From Candidatus Aenigmatarchaeota archaeon (GTDB taxonomy: Archaea > Aenigmatarchaeota > Aenigmatarchaeia > GW2011-AR5): DNA of 32,784 bases. The notes below the pieces were generated by a model. The model ran no database searches and was not told the DNA's origin. It saw only the letters and a program-made list of their open reading frames with translations. This document shows, in pieces, positions 8,590-17,259 of this stretch; position 1 is the first letter of the stretch; each line of letters starts with the position of its first letter. Where the stretch lies: assembly GCA_018304585.1 (NCBI GenBank), contig JAGVVY010000005.1, forward strand, positions 1-32,784, given 5' to 3'. The position numbers and the translations under genes are program-made.

Positions 8590-10059
8590 TTATCCAAAAA
8601 AAACGTTTAGCTCCTCAACGTCTATGATAAATATATTATCATATTTTTTAATAAGAGGTTTAAACTTGTTTATAATAACAGGAATAATAGAGTAATCAGT
8701 TATATCACCTTGTATTCCTAGTTTTGACTTAAACCAAGAAAATCTGTCTTTAAACGTTTCAACTCTTTCTATATGACGTAAAATTCTCCCGTACAATCCT
8801 TCATCAGTATCGGGATATATTTCTTGACGAAGAAATGTAGTACCAGTTATAGAAGATGGTGCAAAATCTCTATATTTTGCCTCACCTATAATTATTTGTT
8901 TCAATTTCTCTGAAACCCCTATAATGTCGTAGCCCAAGTCGTTTTCTGCTTTTAGCTCTTTGGGATAAACTGAATACCCATTTTCAGATACTTTATTTCT
9001 ACATTCTTCTTCAAAAGTGTCCGAAGCCCACTGCTTGGCTTGACCTATAATTTCGCTTCCACTCAATGGTTGGCTTGGGGCTCTTTTAGTGTCTATGGAA
9101 AATAAATATAACAAATAAAACATAATCGTGTGTTTATCCACTAAAAAATAATCTTTATATTTAAATGTCAGGGGAGATGAAGTTGTGCTATATTTCTGAA
9201 CAAATCCACTGAAATCTGGCGTAACCCCTGAATACTTACAAGTATTTTCATAATGGTTTTTTATCCCACGTGAATTCCATGTTGTATCATTTTTAACAGA
9301 ACGGTATAACCCCAACAGAGCTGCCAAATCTATTGGAGTTGGGTCGTATTTGTAATTCAGTGATGTTCTGTAATGCTGCTTAAGAATATATGATATTCCA
9401 ATTATAAGTCTAAAATTCTGTTGAAAAAACTTACTAAATTCCATTCCAATTCTAGGAGTTATGCGAATTATTTTTTGCTCATCAATTTTCTGATATTTGA
9501 ATAAACCTTCACCTATATTCGCAGATGCGAATCCATAATTTTTATACATATCTAAGATAACATCCCAGTACTTTAAGGCTAAGGTATATTTCCCATCACT
9601 ACTTATTACGAATCGTTTATTTTGTATGTCTTCCAGCATATTTGCGGTTTTGAAATGATCATTGTAGCTACGAATAAAATCATCTAATTTCTCTTTAGTT
9701 TTCAATCTGCCTACAGGGGGCGAATTGCTTAAGTATAATAATATTTCATCGCACAGTAAGACTTCTTCCATATTTGCTCTCCCAGAAAAAGCCTTTTTTA
9801 TCAAATCTGCCCGTTTCCTATATACATATTCAGCAAGAGCTAGAAAGTCATATTGTTTGCTCTGTAGTTTTAGCGCAATTTCTTTTCTTCTAAGGTCTTC
9901 CTTAAAACGGCTATCGTCTGTGGCTATTGAAAATGGTGCACATAATACACACTGAGTATTAATACAGTATTCAAGCTTAGTTTTTACGTCAATGTATTTT
10001 AGCTGTTTACAACTATTGCATAGGTAATCTGACTCTATTAGCTGTTCGTTTATAGGCAT
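8590..10059 (-). CDS. Putative restriction-endonuclease-like protein (N-terminal Cys-rich motif + C-terminal PD-(D/E)XK-like domain)
   Basis: CNSCKQL...CINTQCVLC; LGYDIIGVSEKLKQIIIGEAKYRDF (D...ExK). AT-rich relative to neighbours. Confidence 0.55.
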   Translation of the reverse strand: MPINEQLIESDYLCNSCKQLKYIDVKTKLEYCINTQCVLCAPFSIATDDSRFKEDLRRKEIALKLQSKQYDFLALAEYVYRKRADLIKKAFSGRANMEEVLLCDEILLYLSNSPPVGRLKTKEKLDDFIRSYNDHFKTANMLEDIQNKRFVISSDGKYTLALKYWDVILDMYKNYGFASANIGEGLFKYQKIDEQKIIRITPRIGMEFSKFFQQNFRLIIGISYILKQHYRTSLNYKYDPTPIDLAALLGLYRSVKNDTTWNSRGIKNHYENTCKYSGVTPDFSGFVQKYSTTSSPLTFKYKDYFLVDKHTIMFYLLYLFSIDTKRAPSQPLSGSEIIGQAKQWASDTFEEECRNKVSENGYSVYPKELKAENDLGYDIIGVSEKLKQIIIGEAKYRDFAPSSITGTTFLRQEIYPDTDEGLYGRILRHIERVETFKDRFSWFKSKLGIQGDITDYSIIPVIINKFKPLIKKYDNIFIIDVEELNVFFG

Positions 10060-10137
10060 GCATATAGTAATGTCTAAAAAACTTAAAAGCCAAAACCGTT
10101 CAAAAAAGTGGCTACTGTATATACCCCCAAATGAGTA

Positions 10138-10246
10138 TGGGTCCGGGGAGATTTGAACTCCCGTCTGAGCCTATTTCTATGCGCGCGAATATGACTCATA
10201 TCCTCGGGAAGGAAGGCCCGATCCTACCAAGCTAGACTACAGACCC
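10138..10246 (-). tRNA. tRNA with canonical-position 36-nt intron; best fit tRNA-Arg(CCT), identity uncertain
   Basis: GGGTCTG...CGGACCC acceptor; GGGAG-TTCAAAT-CTCCC T-arm; GGGCC-TTCCTT/A-GGCTC anticodon arm after removing CCCGAGGATATGAGTCATATTCGCGCGCATAGAAAT. Confidence 0.75.
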
Positions 10247-10369
10247 TTCACAATCATTGCTATGGGAAAGGTTATAGTGCCAGAAGAAAATAAATAGGCT
10301 ACAATTCCGTCACTATATGCGAAACAATAATATTCCCTAATTATCTGGCATCTTTCACTATAAAAGCGG

Positions 10370-11524
10370 CTACCGCCTGCCCGGCCTGCGGGTGAACCAG
10401 CGCAGGAGCACCGGCGTTATCACGATGCTCAGTATCACGAACGCTATGACGACGGTATACATGTCGGCCCGGATGAAGCCGGCGACCAGGGCGAGCTGCG
10501 CCATCACTATGCTGTATTCGCCATGCGGTATCATCCCTATGCCGATGACCTTCTGCTCATGCTCGTTGTAGCCGAACCATCTTGCTATCAGGCCGCATCC
10601 TATGACCTTGCCCGTGGAAACTATCAGGACAAGCGCGGCTATGACTGGTAGGAACCGCACAACCGAAGCCATGTCGAGAAGCACGGCGGAGTAGGCGAAG
10701 AATATCGGTATGAAGAAGCCGTAGGATATCGCCTTTATCTTCGGCAACACGAGCGGCTCGACCAGGGGCGACTTATTCAGCGCCACGCCTGCAAGGAACG
10801 CGCCGGTTACCGCGGCTATCCCTACGTGCTCGCTGACGAAGGCCGTTACGAACAGCACGACAAGCGGCATGGACACCATTATCTGCTCGTCCCTCATGCC
10901 GCGGAACGCACTCAGAAGCCGGCGCGCCAGCGACGAGCCTGCTGTGAGTATGAAGAAGAAAAATCCGAGTATGGCGAAGAACAGCGACACCGTTTCCCAC
11001 GGCTTCACCACGCCGACGGTGAAGTAGGTCGTGAGCAGCGCCAGCGCCAGTATCGCTATGACTTCGTCGGCTATGTCTATGGCAAGGGCAAGCTTGTAGG
11101 GCCGCGACTGGAATTCCCCTATGTCGGCAAGTGAGCGCAGGGTTATCGCAGTGCTTGTAGATATCACGGCAACCCCGAGTATGACGCCGGCCTCCATGCT
11201 GCCGAAGAACACGTTGCCTACTATCAGACCGCCGACAAACGCAAGCATGCAGCCGGCAACTGCAAGGGCTATGCCGACGTACATGTTGCCCTTGATTTCG
11301 TCGAACTTCGTGGACAGGCCTATCAGGAAAAGCATGAAGATTATGCCGAAGTCCGTGATCAATTTCAGCTCTTCAGACGGCATTATCACGCCAAGAAGCG
11401 GGCCGACGATTATTCCTGCGGCGATCTCGCCTACAAGCGAAGAGAGGTTGAGCCTTTCAAATATCTCGCCCAGCAGCTTCGCTGAGAAGAGCAATATAGC
11501 AAGCGACAGGAAGAGTTCGGCCAT
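10370..11524 (-). CDS. Cation:proton antiporter (CPA2/KefB-NhaS type)
   Basis: 384 aa polytopic; LVGEIAAGIIVGPLLG, FGIIFMLFLIGLS, AIDIADEVIAILALALL, GMIPHGEYSIVMA. Confidence 0.88.
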   Translation of the reverse strand: MAELFLSLAILLFSAKLLGEIFERLNLSSLVGEIAAGIIVGPLLGVIMPSEELKLITDFGIIFMLFLIGLSTKFDEIKGNMYVGIALAVAGCMLAFVGGLIVGNVFFGSMEAGVILGVAVISTSTAITLRSLADIGEFQSRPYKLALAIDIADEVIAILALALLTTYFTVGVVKPWETVSLFFAILGFFFFILTAGSSLARRLLSAFRGMRDEQIMVSMPLVVLFVTAFVSEHVGIAAVTGAFLAGVALNKSPLVEPLVLPKIKAISYGFFIPIFFAYSAVLLDMASVVRFLPVIAALVLIVSTGKVIGCGLIARWFGYNEHEQKVIGIGMIPHGEYSIVMAQLALVAGFIRADMYTVVIAFVILSIVITPVLLRWFTRRPGRR

Positions 11525-11550
11525 TCAGACACACCATGTACAGCATCGCC

Positions 11551-12015
11551 TTATTTCCCGGTCTTTTCCTCGCGCATGGAAAGGGCATAAACTATGTCCA
11601 CTATCCTTATCTTGCCGACCAGCCTGCCCTCGGAATCCACTATGATTATCCTCCTGAAATCGCGGTTCAATACCATGTTAAGCGCGTCTTCCATCGTATC
11701 GGTTTCCTTCAGAGTCACCGGATCCTCCGTCATTATGGAGCTTATCGGCTCGGTAAGAATCCCAGCGGGCAATTTTCTTTCTATTATAGGATAGTTGGAA
11801 GCGGCGCCCTCAACTTTCATGAGCTTTATCAGGTCCTTTTCGGTCACTATGCCCACGAGCTTCTTGTCCTCGCCAACGATAGGCATGACTTCCATGTTCT
11901 TCTGGCGCGCAAGCTTCACGAAATCGGCGATTGTCGCCGACGAATTAAGCGAATCGCATTTTTCGGCCATTTCCCCCAAGCGGTAATCTTTCAATATATC
12001 CTGAATCATGGTCAT
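11551..12015 (-). CDS. CBS-domain pair protein
   Basis: Two CBS-like repeats (KNMEVMPIVGEDKKLVGIVTEKDLIKLM; NRDFRRIIIVDSEGRLVGKIRIVDIVYAL); 26 bp upstream of the antiporter on the same strand. Confidence 0.88.
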   Translation of the reverse strand: MTMIQDILKDYRLGEMAEKCDSLNSSATIADFVKLARQKNMEVMPIVGEDKKLVGIVTEKDLIKLMKVEGAASNYPIIERKLPAGILTEPISSIMTEDPVTLKETDTMEDALNMVLNRDFRRIIIVDSEGRLVGKIRIVDIVYALSMREEKTGK

Positions 12016-12255
12016 TCTCCGGCGGCAAACGGTGATATTTGCGGGCAAAATTATATATACGACTGAGCGGGATCAAATGCGCAGCAGGGGTTGAAACATA
12101 ATTGAATACTGCAAAACGGACAGCGCCGCAGGATAGAATCAAACTGAATAAAAAAGGCAGACGTGCGTTATGGCGGTCTTGCTTGCTATGGCGCTGGCAG
12201 TGGCGGCCATCCGGGTGAAAACAGCGTTCCATGCCCCGGAACTAAGCCCGTTCCT

Positions 12256-12645
12256 TCATTCCACTATTACATTTATTTTTCCTTTTATAATCCCGGAAGA
12301 CGGCCAGTATGATATTATGGTAAAGTTGTCCGCCGCCGTGAACTCCACAGACTTCTCCGGCGGGTCGCCTGTCCTGTAAGTGAGGTTGAATTCCTTGCTC
12401 TTTATGTCAATCCCTGCGCCGCGGGAATCCCCATAATATATGTTGCTTGTGTTGAAGCTGAACGTCATGTTCACGCGGTCTCCTTTAGCCACGCTTATCC
12501 CGGCGGCCGCCTGCCCGTCAAAGCCTGCGTCGTCCGATACGAACACGAAACTTTTCCGGCCGCCGGAAGCTGCCCCTCCTTCATCGTCAATAGTACCTAC
12601 GCAGCCGGCCGAAAGGAGTATCAGGGCTAAAAAATATGCCTTCAT
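12256..12645 (-). CDS. Secreted lipoprotein, possible cupredoxin-like fold
   Basis: MKAYFLALILLSAGCVG lipobox-like N-terminus; beta-rich remainder. Confidence 0.6.
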   Translation of the reverse strand: MKAYFLALILLSAGCVGTIDDEGGAASGGRKSFVFVSDDAGFDGQAAAGISVAKGDRVNMTFSFNTSNIYYGDSRGAGIDIKSKEFNLTYRTGDPPEKSVEFTAADNFTIISYWPSSGIIKGKINVIVE

Positions 12646-12802
12646 TGCGATATTTTCCCCCTGCGTATTTATAGCCGATGCCGAAAGCCGGCTATGCAAG
12701 GGACGCCGATATGTAGTACGATGTCCGCTAAATTCCTTTATTAATTCTGTTCATGCTTTCGGGCAATTTGCCTCTAAGCTCCGTTTTTAGCATTGTAATT
12801 CA

Positions 12803-12900
12803 AGCTTTGCACGAAAAGTAGCCAATGAACACAAGATGTTGTGATTTTAGAAAGTCAGAATACAACCGGTTGACCGATTTTGGACTTTAGGTGCAAAGCC
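12803..12900. mobile_element. MITE-like element M1, copy A (98 bp)
   Basis: Ends AGCTTTGCACGAAAAGT / ACTTTAGGTGCAAAGCC; flanked by TGTAATTCA direct repeats (12794-12802, 12901-12909); 97/98 identical to copy B. Confidence 0.92.
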
Positions 12901-12967
12901 TGTAATTCATAAAGCTTTTTTAGGGACTGTGTAGTAGATATTCTTCATCGCGCATGACAGATACCTT

Positions 12968-15900
12968 TCAGAGCTCCTTCTTCCTGAGCAACTTCGCGCC
13001 CACGCCAAGAACCACGGCAAGCATGAAGCCGCCCGCGATGAAAGCGGACACGCTGTCATGCCCCTCAACCACTACCCTTGCAACGTCCTCGTCAAGTACC
13101 CTGCCGTCCGGCGACTCCATGACCGCCCTGAAGTCGTACGTGCCCGGCGAACTCAATTGCAATTGCGTCGTATACAACGTCTTTCCGCCCATGCTCTTGG
13201 AGAGGAGCTCCTCCTTGCCGTCTTTCGTGACCGTAAACTTTGTCACGGACTCGTTCTCGAACGACCTCACGGTTATGGTGCCCGGACTGCCCTCTGAAAG
13301 GAGCGATGCGTTCAGCAAAATTGTGAGGGGCCTGAAATCGATGCCCACGCGCTTTGAGGATTCGCTGTCGCCGACCTTGGCATACACAAGGAACTCGCCG
13401 GACAGCGTCTCAGGCACGGTCATCATGAATGTGAGCCTCTCTTCCGACCCGCCAGGCACCGAAACATCCCTTGTCCATGCCCCAAACGACTGCTCCGCGG
13501 CTTCGTGCGACTCGTGCTGCACCGAGCCTGCAATAAACACGGCTTCCGCAAACACTTTGACGGTTATTGCTTCGGCAGGCTTGAGCACTAATGTCACGTT
13601 GAATTCCTCGGCATTCTCCACGCTCGCTGGCGCCAATATTTCCATACCGATTCCTCCCGCAGTCACGGTCTTCGTTGATACGGCAGCGTTGACCACGGCT
13701 TGCGGGTTCTCGTCCACTGTCTCGTTCTTCACCACGATCGACACCCTGCCTCCGCCGGAAGCCGCGCCTCCTCCTGCAGCTTGGGCGCCGGTTTGCTGGG
13801 CAGATGGTTGGGCCGCGGCGGCTACGGTCGTACTGGTCGTCGTGGCCGTTCCGTCGCTCGATCCCTCAAGGAAGAATTGCTTCGTGGACAGGGAGAAGCC
13901 CGAGAACGTGACGCTGTGGTTGGCGTTGTCAACCTGGAGATTGTAAGCCTGCGTGACGTCCGCCATTCCCGCGCCCTCGTACAGCCGCCACGCCGTGTAA
14001 GTGAACTGAGGGCTGAAGTCTATAGTCGCCGTGACGTTGGAGAACGAGTTCTCGGACGAAATGTTGAACTCCTTCTGGTACAGCGTCGATCCGAACAGCG
14101 AAGTCCTCCCGACCAAGATCGCCGGCGCTGGCACGTCGACGAGCAGCCACGCCTGTCTTGCGGCGTCGCCGCTCCATGTGACGTTGTTTGCGTCCAGCGG
14201 GTCAACGGACACGCCCCTTGTCGTGCCCGACTCGTTGACGCGGATGTTGCTCGCATTAATCAGCGCCGGCCTGCGCACGGAGAACGCCTGCGCCGCGCCT
14301 GAATAAATTATCGGGTAGCTGTAAATCACATCCGCGCCCCCGGCGACGACAGGCGTTATTTTCTGCGGCGACGACAGGAGCGCCAGGGATCTCGCCGGCA
14401 GCGTTGTCGTAGTCGTTGTAGTGGTGGATGGGAAGGATTGAACCGATGACATATTCTCCGGCCCGATCTCCACTATCCTGCTGTAGGACGCCTGTACATA
14501 GGGCACGGTTTCTGCTGCAGTCGGCGTCTGGGTGTAGCCGTCGTATGCCTTGGCGTAAAAGTATGTATATCTCCGGCCGCTGCTGGAAATGTCCAGAGCC
14601 GTCTCGAAAGGAGCGGCCGTGTCCGTGACTATCAACTTTTCATCGTTCCATAATTCCACCTTCGTGACGCCGTTGTCGTCCACTGCGTCTGCCCTGAGCC
14701 TGACTGTGCCGCCATCCACGTCAACTTTCAGCGAGACTGCCGGAGGCATGTCCACTGAACGGGAGAATGTATATGCCTGCGTACCGGAACCTCCACTCTG
14801 TGTAATTGTCTTCAGCGTCATGGCGATCTGTAGGGGAAGGGAACCCATAGGCGTGATCAACGCATCAACGAAAGAAGAGTAAAACGTAGATCCTCCAGTC
14901 AAATTGCCTGGAATCTGCGCCTGCGTCGCAGGATTGGTCTGGTCCTTCCGGAAGACGACAAAGTCCTGCGGCAGACCGCCCGGTCCCTGATAACCGAATA
15001 CTCTGAAGAACGTGTTTGCATTCTGGTTCCATCCGAAATCCAGAGACGGGGATCCCGCGAACGACACGTTTATGAACTCCATATAATTTGCATTGCAACT
15101 CTGGTCGTTCGTGACGGCTATGGTCTGCTTCGTGAGGTCGCATCTGCTTGTATCATGCGCCTGCGAGACGTCGATATCGTTATTTGAAAATATGCCGCGT
15201 ATGATCCTTGCCGGCCAATCCGGCGACGGGGGCTGCACATAAGAAACTATATTGATTCCTGTCTGGTTGTCTGTAAACCACGCAGGCTTGCTGCCCCCTA
15301 TGTATTCATTATCCTGATGATGCGTGCGTATTGACCACACGAGAACCTGCTGCTGGGCATTCTCCGCAAACCGGGAATTGTAAAGCTTGATCGGATTTAC
15401 ATATGATGACCACCAGAATCCTGTCATGCCGTTCCTCCATGAATGAAACTCCAGAAAATCCCTGACCCCGCAATTGCCGCACCATGTGAGGAACCCGGCT
15501 GCCCTGTTGCTATGCGCCTCGTTCCCATAGAGTATGAAATAATCCGGTTTGCCGGATACCTCGACATCCGAGCCTTCATCCGCCTGGAACCCTCCGTTTC
15601 TCAAGGTCTCCGGCCCGGATGTCGCATGCGCCCCCACGGCCACGTTCCCTATGAGAGTCTGGTAAATTCTCTGATCAAGCCAGAATATTGCTTCGTCGCT
15701 CGGCGCTCCTCCAAGGCTATTGAAGGCGCTTACGGGCATTGACATGACGCCAAGATTATGGACCAGGACGTTGTCCTGAGGGGGCGGCGTATTGACGCAT
15801 CTCGGTGTGATGGCATTTTGCGGGCACGTCAACTCCATGAAATAGGGGCTGGCGACCGTATTGAACGCAACATTGTCTTCCACAAGTATGCCGTCCGAGT

Positions 15901-16933
15901 CGTGAATTACGTAAGCCCGGGAGCCGCTGTACCACACGGAGTTGCCGCGGATTATGCTTCCCAGCGACGAATTATGCATCTGATGGAAGTGCACGGGGTA
16001 TCTTCCCAGAACGCGATCATGCCCCATGTACTTGAATTCGGCGTACTCGACGTTCCCTGCAGAACCCGACATATACATGGTGTGCGCAAACCTTCTGCCG
16101 TCCCTTGCGGACTGGGATGCCGATTCCAATGCGCCTTCATTCGTTCCAAGTATATCCGTGGTTATGAGAACGTTTCTTGTGAGCAGCCCTGCCTCCCCGC
16201 GCTCCTTCCCTGACCCCTTATGGGCAAACGAGAGCCCGGAATCAAGCGTCAGCCTTGTTCCCTCAGGCACCTTCTCCACCGCCGTTATCCTTCTAACTTC
16301 ATTTTCGTTTTTGAAAGTCTCGGAATCCTCCTGGAGCGGGTTGCTCGTCTGCGTTATTACCATATAGCCGTTCACCGGCCAGTCAGTCAGATTATTCTCC
16401 ATTGTAATGCTCGCCGATCCCGCCGCTTCGTCGGCCGCAAGCTTGCTCCACGTCCTGACAAGAGGGGCGCCGTGCACTTCCCATATGCCCGACGGCATGA
16501 CGAAAAGCCCCGTGTCCGCAGGCGCAAGATGCGGATTGCCAAACTGGTCGGTTCCTGTGAACGTTTTCCCGTTGGGGAGCACAAATATGAGCTCGACTTT
16601 CACGTTATTGGGTATGTAGTCCGATTCCGTTCCCATATCAAGGAATCCGCCCCCGTGCACTATGATGCTGTCATTGGTTTTCAGCCGCGTGGATACGGAA
16701 CGCGAGAATTTGAGCGTGCCGTATATATCAACGCCGTCAACCACCGCATCCGACTGCCCGTCATAGGCGACTATGTGCCCGGCCGTAATCGTCACCCTGT
16801 CCCCTGCCTTCGGCACGCCCGCGTCCCATGTCGCGGCGCTGGACCACGCGCCGGTTTGGACGCTTGAGATGGACGCGGCAAACGAAAACGCGGGGGAAAA
16901 TAATACAAGCAACGCTATAAGCGCAAATTTCAT
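12968..16933 (-). CDS. Large secreted, C-terminally membrane-anchored surface protein with G8-like domain and parallel beta-helix-like region
   Basis: Signal peptide; SSVQTGAWSSAATWDAGVPKAGDRVTITAGHIVAYDG (G8-like); Thr/Ala/Gly-rich linkers; C-terminal TM AFIAGGFMLAVVLGVGAKLLRKKEL. Confidence 0.82.
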   Translation of the reverse strand: MKFALIALLVLFSPAFSFAASISSVQTGAWSSAATWDAGVPKAGDRVTITAGHIVAYDGQSDAVVDGVDIYGTLKFSRSVSTRLKTNDSIIVHGGGFLDMGTESDYIPNNVKVELIFVLPNGKTFTGTDQFGNPHLAPADTGLFVMPSGIWEVHGAPLVRTWSKLAADEAAGSASITMENNLTDWPVNGYMVITQTSNPLQEDSETFKNENEVRRITAVEKVPEGTRLTLDSGLSFAHKGSGKERGEAGLLTRNVLITTDILGTNEGALESASQSARDGRRFAHTMYMSGSAGNVEYAEFKYMGHDRVLGRYPVHFHQMHNSSLGSIIRGNSVWYSGSRAYVIHDSDGILVEDNVAFNTVASPYFMELTCPQNAITPRCVNTPPPQDNVLVHNLGVMSMPVSAFNSLGGAPSDEAIFWLDQRIYQTLIGNVAVGAHATSGPETLRNGGFQADEGSDVEVSGKPDYFILYGNEAHSNRAAGFLTWCGNCGVRDFLEFHSWRNGMTGFWWSSYVNPIKLYNSRFAENAQQQVLVWSIRTHHQDNEYIGGSKPAWFTDNQTGINIVSYVQPPSPDWPARIIRGIFSNNDIDVSQAHDTSRCDLTKQTIAVTNDQSCNANYMEFINVSFAGSPSLDFGWNQNANTFFRVFGYQGPGGLPQDFVVFRKDQTNPATQAQIPGNLTGGSTFYSSFVDALITPMGSLPLQIAMTLKTITQSGGSGTQAYTFSRSVDMPPAVSLKVDVDGGTVRLRADAVDDNGVTKVELWNDEKLIVTDTAAPFETALDISSSGRRYTYFYAKAYDGYTQTPTAAETVPYVQASYSRIVEIGPENMSSVQSFPSTTTTTTTTLPARSLALLSSPQKITPVVAGGADVIYSYPIIYSGAAQAFSVRRPALINASNIRVNESGTTRGVSVDPLDANNVTWSGDAARQAWLLVDVPAPAILVGRTSLFGSTLYQKEFNISSENSFSNVTATIDFSPQFTYTAWRLYEGAGMADVTQAYNLQVDNANHSVTFSGFSLSTKQFFLEGSSDGTATTTSTTVAAAAQPSAQQTGAQAAGGGAASGGGRVSIVVKNETVDENPQAVVNAAVSTKTVTAGGIGMEILAPASVENAEEFNVTLVLKPAEAITVKVFAEAVFIAGSVQHESHEAAEQSFGAWTRDVSVPGGSEERLTFMMTVPETLSGEFLVYAKVGDSESSKRVGIDFRPLTILLNASLLSEGSPGTITVRSFENESVTKFTVTKDGKEELLSKSMGGKTLYTTQLQLSSPGTYDFRAVMESPDGRVLDEDVARVVVEGHDSVSAFIAGGFMLAVVLGVGAKLLRKKEL

Positions 16934-17259
16934 TATTATATCTGGTTCTCCCGACAATAAATAATGTGATTAGATATTTTAGGGGCAAAATACCGATTAT
17001 GCCACCGGTAGGGAGTAGACGTCTTGTTTTCCGTTGAACATGAATTCCGTTTCTTTGGCATAAAAAAGCTATCAGATGCACGCCATTAACCTTTAGTCAT
17101 ATCAATATCGCGCCATCCGGCACTGCGAAGAGCGTTAAAGATACGGCGACAAAATAAGGTTTAATAGCTTCGTAGAAAACCTACACTAAAGTTCCATTAC
17201 TATTGCAATTTACTATAAGACTTGCGCGCCCGCAAACCGCATTGCCGTGCATCAGGGAT

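Noticed and set aside
8545-10246. tRNA-targeted integrative element with attL/attR
   Set aside because: The tRNA 3' end (gagttcaaatctccccggaccca) is not duplicated near the SDR break, and no integrase is present, so classic tRNA-site integration is unsupported.
12090-12105. 'ggggttgaaac' resembling the end of a CRISPR repeat
   Set aside because: Occurs once; no spacer-repeat periodicity. No CRISPR array was found in the window.
12954-13946. 330-aa ORF on the plus strand antisense to the large G8-like gene
   Set aside because: Low-complexity Ser/Thr/Pro mirror translation of a long, motif-supported minus-strand gene; no promoter or domain evidence.
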